Notes under the pieces: model-generated
Told to the model about the DNA's origin: nothing
What the model saw: only the letters and a program-made list of their open reading frames with translations
The model's database searches: none
Assembly (NCBI RefSeq): GCF_024679095.1
Contig: NW_026111625.1
Span: forward strand, 339,001-403,000
DNA from: Eriocheir sinensis
Taxonomy: Eukaryota; Arthropoda; Malacostraca; Decapoda; Varunidae
Direction: 5' to 3'
Length of the DNA: 64,000 bases
Shown here: in pieces, positions 25,625-37,096 of the stretch
Numbering within the stretch: position 1 is the first letter of the stretch
How the letters are laid out: the number at the start of each line of letters is the position of its first letter
Made by a program: the position numbers and the translations under genes

Positions 25625-25772
25625 AGGTCAATATCCCACCCCGGCATTTACGTCAGGGTCAGCATCCCACCCCGACAGTTAAGTCAGGGTCAGCATCCCA
25701 CCCTAACATTCAAGCTGGGGTCAGCATCCCACCCCGACAATTAAGTCAGGGTCAGCATCCCATTGTGAGTCG
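25625..25772. repeat. 31-bp tandem repeat, about 4-5 units
   Basis: Units of GGGTCAGCATCCCACCCCGA plus about 11 bp (CAGTTAAGTCA and variants). Confidence 0.85.
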
Positions 25773-25899
25773 AAAATGTGAATGATGACTTTTTCCTTTT
25801 TAAGATGTGTTTCTCCTTGGTGTTTTTTTCTGTATTTTCATTGTGCTGGTTTTCTCTCTTCATTTTCATATTTCTGGTGTTGTTTCTACTGTATATCGG

Positions 25900-26480
25900 C
25901 TTTTCTTGGTGCCGCATCCTGTTACAGACGAGTCTCCTTCACCCCAGAGAAGCCTCGCCCGTACCAACATACAACACCAAAGTCCTTAATCCTTGTTGTT
26001 CGTTTTGCTAATGTTGTGTTTTGTATCGGATTTTTTTTCTGGCATTCCTTTTCTGTACTATCCTGTCTCCGGTGTTATTTTTCTTTATTTATCGTGTGAC
26101 AGTGTTGTGTAGAGTATCTACATCGCCTCTACCTGGTGCCGTATCTTGCTACAGGGGTCTCCTTCACCCCAGGGAAGACTCACCCATACCAATATACCAC
26201 ACCAAAGGCCTTCATGCTGGATTTTCCTGTGTTTGTGCTTTATTTTTTTCCTTTTTCTCATCTGTGCTTCTATGTTATCTGTTTCCTGGAATTCCTCTCC
26301 TGTATTATCCTATTTCTGATGTTCTTTTAGTTTATTTCCTTATTTTCGGTGTTTTTCACCTGTAATATTCCTGTCGTGGAGTTGTTCTGAAATCGCCCTT
26401 CCTTGGTGCTGTGTGCTGATACGAATGAGTCTCCTTCACCCCAGAAGAGACCCGCCCATACCAATACATAACAGCAAACG
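25900..26480. repeat. Degenerate ~225-270-bp tandem repeat, 3 units
   Basis: TCTCCTTCACCCCAG recurs at 25933, 26158 and 26430, each time preceded by TTGGTGC-like sequence and followed by CCCGTACCAA- or CCCATACCAA-like sequence. The rest of each unit is T-rich. Confidence 0.7.
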
Positions 26481-26504
26481 CACTCCCCTCCCCCCGCCCC
26501 TGGA

Positions 26505-26745
26505 CACTCGGGATGTACGGCACCGCCATGGACGCCCCGAGGGAGCCAAGACGCCCTGCCAGAACCCCTGAGCCCCGCGACGCTCGCCAGGGAGACCTTG
26601 GGCCCCCTGACGCTCCCCAGCACCGCCGAGGCGGGGGAGGGCGGGAACTCCAGACAACGCAGAACAACTCCAGACGGCGCAAAGGCTGCGTTTGTCGAGT
26701 CTGGGATGGCAGGAGCCGACCGAGTGTTTTGGCGCGGCATGCGTT
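26505..26745. other. GC-rich patch
   Basis: About 240 bp of high G+C with many CpG (CGCCGAGGCGGG, GCGGCATGCG) in otherwise T-rich surroundings. Frames are open on both strands but none is recognisable. It could be a promoter or 5' exon of an unseen gene, or a compositional outlier. Confidence 0.35.
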
Positions 26746-27547
26746 GCCCTCTTTGTTTCTGATTTCCCTCATTGTTTATTGAGAGAGAGAGAGAGAGAGA
26801 CGATATTAATAGGTATAATGCTTTCGTAATTCTTTAATCAGTTGATATTGTTGTTATTACCAATATCTATCTATCTATCTACACCCCCACCCTTCCCCCA
26901 ACACCGTATATTGATGCATAGGTCTTCCTCCTCCTCCTCCTCCTGCTCCTCCTCCTTCTACATTTCCTATTCCATCTCCACGTATGTTGTATTCTGTTGT
27001 TATTTATGCTCTATATTAAATTTGCTTATCTTAACCACCTTTTTTGTGTATTTCTTCTAAAAGATTCCCTTTCATCTCTACATACAGTAACCTCTCACTG
27101 TGATCCTCTTTTATTTCCTCCTCCTCATCCTCCCTTTTTATCAATACTTTTCTTCATCTTCTTCATCCCTCTTTAGTTGTTACTTCTTCGTTTCATGTTT
27201 ATCTTAATCTATTTTCCTTCTTTTTCAATATTTTCTTTTTCATTTTCATTTTTTCTCATTTATTTCAGGCCTTGAGCTGCTTCCTTTACTGTAAATAAAA
27301 AATAACAGCAACGACATTCTCTCCGCATTACGTTCTTTTCCTAATCTTCTGCAATCATTAAATCTTTGTTATTCTCCTCCTCCTCCTCCTCCTCCTCCTA
27401 TTTTACTTTATTTTAAATCCCAGACGACAATTTGTGTTATATCTCCTTTTTATCTCATTTCCTCCTCCTCCTACTCCTCCTCCAGGTAACAGCTTGTCAC
27501 CTGAGGCGGTGGGCGTAGCAATGATACAAATACCACCTGTGGGCGAC

Positions 27548-27549
<2 letters not shown>
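26746..27549. repeat. Low-complexity sequence with short microsatellites
   Basis: (GA)n at 26782-26800, (TATC)n at 26863-26880, CTC/CCT trinucleotides at 26925-26955, 27378-27400 and 27465-27485. TTGAGCTGCTTCCTTTACTG at 27274 resembles the 3' end of the Jockey/I-like family and may be a short remnant. Confidence 0.6.

Positions 27550-27615
<66 letters not shown>
27550..27615. repeat. (CT)n microsatellite
   Basis: About 33 CT dinucleotides. Confidence 0.97.
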
Positions 27616-27618
<3 letters not shown>

Positions 27619-28560
27619 GCCATTTTAGCGACCTAACTATGTCTGTATAGCTCATTTTCCCTTCCTCCTCCTCCTCTCTCTCCTCTTCCTCCTCCACCTC
27701 TTCGTCATGCTGTTTCTCTTCCTGTCCTCATCTCTTGTCACACCTTTCTTTCAATCTCTAAAAATTACATATACAATAAATTAAATATTACCTAGTCGGT
27801 TCAGTACAAAGAAACGCTCAAGTACAATATTTCATTCTGCCACATTCACAGCAGCAGGCTAATAAAGCTAATACGTGGAAGGTGCAATAACAAGTACAAT
27901 TATAGTAACGATAGTAAAAGAAATACAACACGTGGTAACAGCATCATGAACGAAACAGTAACAATAGTAGTAAGTGTTTTTGCGTTAAAAGAAGCAACTC
28001 AAATGCAAAAATATATGAAAACAAAAAAGACCGCTAAACACTACTAATAACAGTACGGTACTGTAATTTTAACACCATTAAGGTCACTATTACTATCTAC
28101 TATCATTATACTGTCTGCTACTATTTACTTTACACTACCTCTGTCCCTCTGTTTCTATATTATGTTTTTTCGTCCTCTTTCTCCTCCTCTCACGTCACTT
28201 TCACTGTTTCCTTTCGGCGTCTCAGGTGTCTGGGGGCTGCAGGACAGGCGGCTCATGGTGTCCGCACTCCTCAATCTCTACCTGATTAATCTCTTACAAT
28301 AATAACAATTTCACTCCTACATTTTACTATTATAATCATTTTACTCGTTACGCTTAAAAAAAAAACTTAAGTGAGCCGCGAAAGCAGACGAGAGGCAGTA
28401 ATTGGATCCAACTCCCTATGAACCGGATTCGAACACAGAGGCGAGGCTTCGGGGCACATGAAGCAACAAGGAAGTCAGAACTTTTCGGAGCTTCAAACAG
28501 GATCATTAGTACCCAGTGTGTTAGGATCCGACTGTGGCTGACCTGACCACATACTTTGCC
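27616..28560. other. No recognised feature
   Basis: A/T-rich non-repetitive sequence. A pyrimidine tract ending CGGCGTCTCAG at 28220 followed by 60 bp of mixed composition looks weakly like a splice acceptor and exon, but no donor is evident. Confidence 0.3.
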
Positions 28561-28563
28561 AGT

Positions 28564-28564
28564 A

Positions 28565-28591
<27 letters not shown>
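28564..28591. repeat. (GT)n microsatellite
   Basis: About 14 dinucleotide units. Confidence 0.95.
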
Positions 28592-28595
<4 letters not shown>

Positions 28596-28815
28596 GCAGT
28601 GGCAGTGGCAGTTTTTATAATTAAGATGAACCATAATGGGCCCTTTCCAAACCCCCTCTCTCCTCCCACTCCCCATCTTTCTCCTCTTCCTTGATATCTT
28701 GATATGCTAAATAAAATATCATACAGTAAATCAACAACAACAGTAACAATGATAACGAGCACATTATTACACCCTCTCCCCCTCCCTCCCCTCTCCTCAT
28801 CTCCCATTCACTCAC

Positions 28816-28963
28816 TTTCCTCCCCTTTTTATCAGTGTCGCAGACGCCGATCAACAGATTGTCCATCTTCTTGTGGTTGATGGTGTTGTTGTTCTCTTCA
28901 TGCTGTTTTCCCGGCTTACCCATAGATTGTAGAGATGACACGGTATAATAACATTTGTTACCC
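28816..28963 (-). CDS. Probable coding exon of an unidentified host gene
   Basis: Minus strand: acceptor GGGTTCATCAG ends at 28964, open sequence runs from 28963, and the strong donor GGAAA|GTGAGT is at 28816/28815. The frame reads YYTVSSLQSMGKPGK then QHEENNNTINHKKMDNLLIG and VCDTDKKGRK, 49 codons of mixed, non-repetitive composition unlike the surrounding low-complexity DNA. An ATG at 28923 offers a 36-codon alternative start that ends in phase 0, but its -3 base is T and the frame is open upstream, so an internal exon is favoured. The protein family is not recognised and partner exons were not located. Confidence 0.45.
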
Positions 28964-29005
28964 CTGATGAACCCTACAACATGGCATTATAAAGTCAGAT
29001 TTTTT

Positions 29006-29045
29006 TTTACGTCTTGGAGGCGCCGGTAGGCCTTTTCAGTGGTGT
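29006..29045 (-). mobile_element. SINE 3'-end fragment
   Basis: The minus strand reads AAGGCCTACCGGCGCC...GACGTAAAAAAA, matching the last 40 bp of the SINE family at 731 and 2607. It is strongly 5' truncated. Confidence 0.6.
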
Positions 29046-29847
29046 CCTAATGTGATTCTGTTGATTACTCGACATCATTTGAAATCCACATTACTCGATT
29101 TCCTGCTCCCCACACAAAAAAAAACGTATTCCCACAGGTCCCCCTAGATCGTTGAGAGCAGGGGATAGGCATAACATGAAAAGAGGCATAACTTGAAAAG
29201 AGGCATAACTCGAAAAGTAGACATTTGCGGCGGAAATGATGTACAAAATCGTGCAATTCACTACATCTATCACCAGAAAAACATGAACCACGTAAGAAAA
29301 TCGTTGGTTTGGTGAAACCGTAAATTGTCCAGAACAGCTGCTATTACCACTACTACTGTAACATACCTAACAAAAATAACAAAAACAATAACCGCAACAA
29401 TACTCATACCATATAATTATACTCCTTTCACTCTTAACCTCTCATCATCATCATCCTTACCTACCACTCGCACCCCCTTTACCCCTCTCCTTCCCCCCCC
29501 CTCATCACCTGCTCTTTATCTACCACTCCACCTCCCTTCTTCCTTCCACTACCTTTCTTCACTCCACCACCTCCCCCTCACCCCACACAACCCTAACAAA
29601 CACTCCACACTCACCCCACCCTCGGCGTCCTGCTGCCCCACCCTCGCCCTCAGTGCTTCACATCCCCGCCCGGCGCAACGCTCAGCCCTGCCACGCCGTG
29701 TAACCCTTGAGCACAGCACTGCACACAGGAGGGAAGGAGTCTGCCCTTGCTGAGACCCCGACGCGGAGTAACACGTGACCGCGTAACGCCCCATCCAGCT
29801 GATTACTTTCCCTCGGCGCAGAGTGTCTTGTCCATGCATCCCATCCC
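29046..29847. other. Unassigned sequence, GC-rich at its end
   Basis: Direct repeats of CATAACTTGAAAAGAGG-like sequence at 29168-29220. Pyrimidine-rich DNA at 29440-29600, then a G+C-rich CpG-bearing stretch at 29610-29830. The latter could be a promoter for the minus-strand exon at 28816, but only position suggests this. Confidence 0.3.
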
Positions 29848-31168
29848 CCTGGCTATGTGCCGAGCCTATGGAAAGTAGCTAATGTGGCGCCGATTTTTAA
29901 AAAGGGGGACAGGTCAGTTGCTTCAAACTATCGCCCAATTAGCTTAACATCGGTTATAGGGAAGATGCTGGAGTCCATAATAGCCAGGAACATTCGGGAG
30001 CATTTAGAGAAACATAGCTTAATTCACGACTCGCAGCATGGGTTCACAAAAGGTAGGTCATGCCTCACCAATCTCTTGTCCTTCTACAATAAAGTATTTG
30101 AGGCGGTTGACAGAGATGAAAATTATGATGTAATCTATCTTGATTTTAGTAAAGCGTTTGACAAAGTTCCTCACCAACGACTGTTGCTTAAATTACAGGC
30201 TCATGGAGTAGAGGGTAAAGTTTTGAATTGGGTCAAGGCGTGGCTTAGCAATAGGAAGCAAAGAGTGCAAATCAATGGTAAAAGATCTGACTGGGGATGT
30301 GTTACGAGTGGGGTCCCACAAGGTTCGGTATTAGGCCCACTTTTGTTTATTATTTATATCAATGACTTAGACACAGGAATTAGTAGTGGTGTTAGTAAAT
30401 TTGCAGATGATACCAAGATCGGTAGAGTAATTGAGTCGGATCAGGACGCTAGTATTCTCCAAGGTGAACTCAACAGATTATATGACTGGGCGGATAAATG
30501 GCAGATGGAGTTCAATGTAGGGAAGTGCAGTATTCTGAGTGTAGGTAGGAACAACCCCTCACATAACTATTGCTTAAATGACACTCTCATAAGTAGGTCT
30601 GGGTGCGAGAGGGATTTAGGGGTCTTAGTGAGCTCTGATCTCCGTCCAAGGGCACAATGCATTCAAGCTAGAAATCGAGCTAATAGGGTACTGGGATTTA
30701 TTTCAAGGAGCGTAAGCAACAGAAGCCCCGAAGTCTTCCTCAAACTATATTTAGCATTAGTTAGACCTCATCTTGACTATGCGGTTCAGTTCTGGTCACC
30801 CTACTATAGAATGGATATCAAAATGTTAGAATCGGTGCAGAGGAGGATGACTAAGATGATTCAGGGGTTGAGAAACTTGCCATACGAGGAAAGACTCAAA
30901 CAGTTAAACTTGCATTCTCTAGAAAGGCGAAGGGTGCGTGGAGACATGATCGAGGTTTATAAATGGATGAAGGGCTTTAATAAGGGAGACATTCATAAGG
31001 TTTTGTTGGTAAGAGAACCGGGTAGGACACGAAGTAACGGGTTTAAACTGGATAAATTCAGATTCAACAGGGACATAGGCAAAAACTGGTTTACTAACAG
31101 GGTGGTGGATGAGTGGAATAGGCTTAGCAGTCATGTGGTGAGTGCCAATACAATTGTCACATTCTTAT
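29848..31168 (+). mobile_element. CR1-like retrotransposon, family C, copy I
   Basis: 5' truncated within the RT (begins at the codons for GYVPSLWK). It ends abnormally: after VSANTIV the carboxy end and 3' UTR are missing and the sequence passes into CATTCTTATG. The last bases match the family tail unit GTTCTTAT, so the 3' UTR may have been lost between short matches. Confidence 0.85.
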
Positions 31169-31170
31169 GA
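29857..31170 (+). pseudogene. Family C reverse transcriptase, 437 open codons without a lesion
   Basis: A continuous frame from the RT fingers to the carboxy domain: VPSLWKVANVAPIFKKGD at the start, SQHGFTKGRSCLTNLL near 59-74, YLDFSKAFDKVPHQ at 94-107, SGVPQGSVLGP at 151-161, KFADDTKIGR at 181-190, RPHLDYAVQFWSPYYRMDI, RNLPYEERLKQLNLHSLERR and WFTNRVVDEWNRLSSHVV. All RT catalytic aspartates are present. There is no genuine start codon (the first codon here is GTG inside the RT), no endonuclease, and the terminal ~20 residues are replaced, so it is a dead but recently inserted fragment. The copy at 37097 is nearly identical in sequence. Confidence 0.85.
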
Positions 31171-31623
31171 TAGTTTGTCTCTACATGTTAACAAAAAAAA
31201 AATTTATACTATCACATTTTAACAGTTTTCACCATAAGAAAACAAGAAAGAAAGAAAGACAAGTTCGTCAATGAATACCAACCCGTTGACACTAAACAAA
31301 CCGCATCTTATTATCTCGATGTTCACCCTATCTATTATGCATATATATCTTATTTATCTCACCCATATTTGTCTTCATACCTCCATATATATCAGCACCC
31401 CTTATTCCCCTTCCCGCCACCGCCGCCGCACGCTGCCTCTTCGACTTCCCAATACTCGCCAGGCAACGCGCGACAGCCTTCCCGCGCGGCGTCTCGTCTC
31501 GCAGCCAAGTTTTACTCCATTCGGTACTCGTGGCGTTTGATGTCAGGCAATAAACCTACACACACACACACACACACACACACATCATTATTATTATTAC
31601 ACACACACATGGCGCTTCTTCAG

Positions 31624-31664
<41 letters not shown>

Positions 31665-31685
31665 GGTCCAATCTCGCAGTAATTT
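31169..31685. other. Unassigned sequence with (CA)n runs
   Basis: (CA)n at 31558-31582 and 31625-31660. A short GC-rich patch lies at 31405-31500. No coding frame was recognised. Confidence 0.5.
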
Positions 31686-31916
31686 ATGAGCTTGTTCATT
31701 TCATGTCTCTCTGTTTTATTCACTTTAATAATTCTGCGCGTCACCCTGGCGCTGAGACACACCCGCCGCCTTGATATCCTCGTCAGCGCGTCTCAGCGGG
31801 GCGCCGAGAAGTGTGACCCTCAGAATGTGTTAGGATGGTGCTCCAGAGGATGTCATGATGCTAAAAGGATCCCCAGAAAGATATTATCAAAGCTTCTTCT
31901 ATTCAAAATAATTTAA
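31686..31916 (+). CDS. Candidate small ORF with hydrophobic amino terminus
   Basis: 76 codons from ATG at 31686. Residues 2-22 (SLFISCLSVLFTLIILRV) are strongly hydrophobic, like a signal peptide or membrane anchor, followed by a basic stretch and four cysteines in the second half (CDPQ, WCSRGC). The central part is more G+C-rich than the flanks. No Kozak-like context (TTTATGA), no splice sites and no homology I recognise, so chance is a real possibility. Confidence 0.2.
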   Translation: MSLFISCLSVLFTLIILRVTLALRHTRRLDILVSASQRGAEKCDPQNVLGWCSRGCHDAKRIPRKILSKLLLFKII

Positions 31917-31999
31917 AAAAATGAAATTGAATTTATAAGGACTGAATTTTGGATGAAAAATTTTCCTTACAAGCTTTAGATCGTAAATAATATGCCTTT

Positions 32000-32016
32000 T
32001 ACTACGACTACTTCTT

Positions 32017-32054
<38 letters not shown>

Positions 32055-32100
32055 GCTATTTCTTCCACTGCTGCTACTACTACTACTTCCACTGCTACTG

Positions 32101-32145
<45 letters not shown>

Positions 32146-32188
32146 TTTCTTCCACTGCTTCTACTGCTACTACTTCCACTACTACTGA

Positions 32189-32240
<52 letters not shown>

Positions 32241-32290
32241 GCTACTACTGTACCACTACTGCTACTACTACTGCTTCTACTACAATACTA
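32000..32290. repeat. (TAC)n trinucleotide repeat, interrupted
   Basis: About 290 bp of TAC repeats broken by TTCTTCCACTGCTGC-like segments. Long Thr- or Val-rich frames over it are artefacts. Confidence 0.97.
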
Positions 32291-33065
32291 CTACAGCTAC
32301 TATTATTTTAAGTCGTCCCACCTCCTATCTCCCCCCCACACTCCAAATCATTTAGTAGTGGTTGTAATACTGTGTGAGAGAAAGAACAGAACATGAAAAG
32401 ACTCAGATTCCCGAGGAGAATAGGTATGGTAAAAAGGAAAGGGAAAAAAAAGACAATGCTTATAATAACACATACACAATATAATATAAATTGTTTCAGA
32501 AAATCGAGAATGTTTTTCCGTCACTCAAATACTGCCTTTCCATTGATTTGGGGGTTACTGGAGGGAAAAAAAGAATAAAGAATAGAGATTATTAAAGTCT
32601 TTTTAGCCTACGCCTTCCTCCGCCTCCCCCTCTCCCTCCAACAGACAGAGAGGAGGAAGAGGAGAGGAAAAGTGAAAAAAAGTAGAAATAAAAAAAAAGA
32701 ATAGACGACAATATTAGCAAGTATGGAGAATAATAGGAGGAGGAGGAGGAGGAGGAGGAGGAGGAGATTTCTTGGCCCTACTCGTGTTTTCTACTTCTTT
32801 ATTTAATTTTTATTCCTCAGCATTATAATCATCACTGTCATTTCTTCATCTTAATTATTATCTCTTTCCTTTTCTATCCTTCTCTTCCTCCTCCTGCCTT
32901 CCTTATCATTTTCGTCCTTATCAGGCTTCATTTCTCCTTCCTTCTTCCTTAACTTCTTTCTCCTAATTTTCCTGCCTTCTTTATCATCTTCCTCTTTCCA
33001 TCCTCCTCCTCCTCCTCCTCTCTCTCTCTCTCCTCAATGCGATTGGCTCAGCACGGCTTGGTAGG
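32291..33065. other. Low-complexity sequence, no recognised gene
   Basis: Includes (GGA)n at 32738-32766 and CTC-rich DNA at 33000-33035. Otherwise A/T-rich or pyrimidine-rich sequence. Confidence 0.5.
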
Positions 33066-33803
33066 TTGCTGAACGAGGAGGTACTTTTGTACTCAAAAAA
33101 CTCCCGAGCGCGGGAGGGGAACCAAAGTATCGTAAACAACCAACCAGTACGGACCGCTCATTACACACCAAGGCCCCCAACAGAAAACACAAGCAGACAC
33201 CAGACTACTGTGCCTCGAAGTGTTGAAGTCAAGAAGGACATTTATGTCCTATACACCAACGCGCGGAGCTTAATACCCAAACGGGATGAGTTACTTGCCT
33301 ACGTTGACGTAGAAAGTCCGGACGTGATTGCCATCACCGAAACGTGGGCCACCTCTGACCACCTAATGACCGAATCCTCAATTCCAGGATACGTGAGCTT
33401 CTACAAAAACAGACTTCACAAGAAAGGAGGAGGTGTTATCTGTTACGTCAAGAACAAATACCCTGCCGTGGAAATAACCAAAGGAGACTCAGAGAAATAT
33501 GACACTGTATATGTTGAACTGGAGACTAGCAAGCACAACAAAATAACGATTGGAACCGTTTACAGACCTCCAAAGCAACAAGCAGCAGATGATGAAGCGC
33601 TGTACGAGGAAATTCACACCATAACACAAAACAAACAGTCAGTCATTACCGGGGACTTTAACTGTTCCAACATTGACTGGACCACGATGATTGGAGATCG
33701 GGAGGGTAACAGATTTCTCGAAATGTTAGAGGACACTTTTCTTACTCAGATTGTTACCCAACCGACAAGGGAAAATAACTTATTAGACCAAGTACTCGTG
33801 TGA
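33066..33803 (+). pseudogene. Family M endonuclease, 245 open codons
   Basis: APE-type endonuclease in order: VLYTNARSLIPKRDELL near residue 60, DVIAITETWATSDH near 87-100 (catalytic Glu in TETW), KGGGVICYVK, GTVYRPPKQQ near 165, SVITGDFNCSNIDW near 196-209 and PTRENNLLDQVLV at the end. A one-base frame change at about 33802 separates it from the SDH-equivalent region GCDHHLIRLKI that follows. The domain nicks target DNA to prime reverse transcription in related elements. Confidence 0.75.
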
Positions 33804-33840
33804 CTCAGATCTCACACGTGAATGTCAAGTCGGCGAAAAA

Positions 33841-34611
33841 GTGGATGGTTGCGACCATCACCTAATTCGCCTAAAGATCAGAACAGACCATGAACTCACC
33901 GAAAACACGTCCAAGATTCCAGACTACAAAAAAGCCAATTTAAACTTCGCTCGTGAGCTGCTAATCCAGACAACTTGGGAACCCATAAACCTCACTCCGG
34001 TGGACGGCGCGTGGAACGGCTTTAAGAACAAACTCCTGGAGGTAGAGAGAACGACTGTTCCCGTGAAGACAAGGAGAACAAATAATGAAACAAGCCCACC
34101 ATGGATGACTACCCAAGTTCGACGGGCGATTAATTTCAAGAAGAGAAAATACAACTTGCTAAAGGAAAACAGCACTGACGAGGCACGAGATCAGTACCAT
34201 CAAAGCCTCCGAGCTTGCAGAACACTCATTCGCCAGCGTAAACGCGACTATGAAAAGCAAATTGCACGCGAAGCCAAGTCCAACCAGAGAAAGTTCTTCA
34301 CGTATATAAGAACCAAAAAGAAGACAAAAAGCAATATCGGTCCCCTAAAAGATGAAAGTGACGTACTAACACAGGACAGTAGACAAATGGTCGAAATCCT
34401 AAACAGGAACTTCGTGTCTGTGTTCACGGTCGAGAATACCCAGTCCGTACTCGAGACAAAGCGATGCAACACCGACATCGGCAGGAGTTACTTCTCGAAT
34501 AGAGTTGTTCGCCACTGGAACAGCCTTCCTGCAGAAGTGGTTAGCGCAGAGACCATCAACTACTTCAAGAAACGCATTGATCGCCACTTTGCTGCAACGG
34601 GAGTGAGCTGA
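33841..34611 (+). pseudogene. Family M linker fused in frame to carboxy-terminal tail, RT absent
   Basis: 256 codons. Residues 1-200 are the end of the endonuclease and the linker (GCDHHLIRLKI, SPPWMTTQVRRAINFKKRKY, QRKFFTYIRTKKKTKSNIGP, ILNRNFVSVFTVENTQSVL). After about 34455 the frame continues as RSYFSNRVVRHWNSLPAEVV and FKKRIDRHFAATGVS. The fingers, YLDF, GVPQGSVLGP and FADD blocks are all missing although the frame stays open. It cannot reverse transcribe itself. Confidence 0.75.
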
Positions 34612-34752
34612 ACGTTCCCAAGTGCTTTAATCCTTCCCTACAAGCCACTCCTATGGCAAACGGATTGACTAAATCACTGAACGCAGGCAGCCTAGTCTTG
34701 AGCCAACAGGCTTTCTGCTGCCTGCTAGTCCATGTTTCCATGTTTCTTCTGG

Positions 34753-35606
<854 letters not shown>

Positions 35607-36430
35607 GAAGCGCATCAATTTCATTCCCATTATACTTTACCTTGTACACCTTTACTTGTTTTACTTTGCAGGTGACGAAATTAGGTTCTTCATTCCAGAA
35701 CTATTTTCTCGAACACTATCATTCAAAAACTCGGAAAAGCCGAAAACTGTACCCCCCCCCAAAAAAAAATCCAAAATAGCCGAAAACCAGTGGTGGGCAC
35801 TGATCACTTTTTTGCTGTTCCGATCCCCGATCATCCGATCAGTTGGGGCAGCTGATCCGATTCCGATCGTCCGATCATTTTTTAGGTACTGCTGTTCCGA
35901 TCACCATTCCGATCATCCGATCATTAAAACTTATATTACTTACTATTATTTTTTTTAAATAATAATTACAAGAAACACCTATTATAGGCGTTCTTTAAGT
36001 AATAATTTCAAATAAGTAATAACTTAATTATTTGCTTATAAATATCTTTATTTTTCCTCTTTCTTTTGGTATATAGGACATGGTAAAGAAAAAATGTTAT
36101 CTTAACTTCTTATTTTAGGCATTTATTTAAGTCTACTCTTTTTTATTCAATTTCTGAAAGTATGAAAAAGGAATTATGTTTGCTATTTTTTTACTTTTGT
36201 TTGAAGTTGATTTAGATTTTTGACAAACATTGTTCAACTTTTTAATATTTTATCGTCGATATTTAGGAAATATTTTTTTAGTATTCAATAAAAAAACGAG
36301 CGATAGTGATCATTAATCTCCTATCCTTTCTGATTAAATAGCTTTTTGAATAAAAGTTATTGGTCCATAGATAAATTAGTTACAAGAAGAACATAAGCAA
36401 TAAGATTTTGATTTTAAGTGAGCCGGTGTT

Positions 36431-36506
36431 GTGTCATCTGCCATCCACGTATCCTAAGACATCCCATCCTGATCTGCGCATGCGCGGAACCCGATGTTTA
36501 CAAACA
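36431..36506 (+). repeat. Left arm of a long inverted repeat flanking the satellite block
   Basis: The first 39 bp (from GTGTCATCTGCCATCCACGT) are identical to the reverse complement of 41831-41869. Similarity continues through TCTGCGCATGCG to GTTTACAAAC. Confidence 0.85.
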
Positions 36507-36545
36507 CAGTGTTGATATCGTAGTTTGTCCAGGCAAGATGGCGGC
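36480..36545 (+). promoter_or_regulatory. Promoter-like motifs (NRF-1-type and YY1-type)
   Basis: CTGCGCATGCGCGG at 36475-36488 matches the palindromic NRF-1 consensus, and AAGATGGCGGC at 36535-36545 matches the YY1 motif found at many animal start sites. They lie 50 bp apart beside the inverted-repeat arm. Promoter activity is an inference. Confidence 0.3.
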
Positions 36546-36667
36546 AAGACAGCATGGAAGCTTTTATGGGAAAATGGCCATATTCAAGAATGACATGGCC
36601 CCATAATTCAGATAGTCTACCATTAAATGGAGAGAATCCGAGAAACATGACCATCAATGAGAAGAGA

Positions 36668-36959
36668 GTGTAGGTTATCTCATTTATCACATATACTGAC
36701 ATACAATGGGTGTAGGTTATCTCATTTATCACATTTACCGACATACAAGGGGTGTAGGTTATCTCATTTATCACATTTACCGACATAGAAGGGGTGTAGG
36801 TTATCTCATTTATCACATTTACCGACATACAAGGGGTGCAGGTTATCTCATTTATCACATTGACTAAATACAAGGTTTCAGGTTACCTCATTTATCACAT
36901 TTACCAACACACAAGGGGTTTAGGTTATCTCATTTTTCACATTTACTGACATACAAGGG
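36668..36959. repeat. 42-bp satellite, array 1 (about 7 units)
   Basis: Units contain GGTTATCTCATTTATCACAT, TTACCGACATACAAGGGG and a 4-6 bp variable joint. It ends exactly where a SINE begins. Confidence 0.95.
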
Positions 36960-37096
36960 AGGCGGTGGCTGAGTGATTAGCGTGCGGGGCCAGCATTCAT
37001 CATGACATGGACAATGTCAATTCAAATCCCCACCTGGGATTTTTTAGTTACTGCCGAGTGGTTTAAGACTACCCACAGGCTGTCCAGCAGATCACC
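36960..37096 (+). mobile_element. SINE, left part of a split copy
   Basis: GGCGGTGGCTGAGTGATTAG head through ACTACCCACAGGCTGTCCAG. It lacks about 11 bp (the ATGCTACCACC segment) relative to the copy at 40004. Interrupted after AGCAGATCACC by the CR1-like element, and continued at 38651. Confidence 0.85.

Larger units (their letters stand above)
33066..34752 (+). mobile_element. CR1-like retrotransposon, family M, with the RT domain deleted
   Basis: Contains a nearly complete endonuclease ORF, the linker to the RT, then an abrupt in-frame switch to the extreme carboxy end, a stop at 34611, a 3' UTR and a tail of TCCATGTT units (34732-34748). The whole RT core (about 450-500 codons in sister elements) is missing. 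Confidence 0.75.

Noticed and set aside
26513..26782. 89-codon Pro/Arg-rich ORF in the GC-rich patch
   Set aside because: Frames are open on both strands because of base composition; no splice or start evidence favours one.
27486..27545. Exon after the pyrimidine tract CCTCCTCCTCCAG (frame NSLSPEAVGVAMIQIPP)
   Set aside because: No convincing donor before the (CT)n run, and the acceptor-like tract is part of a CTC microsatellite. Kept only as a weak possibility.
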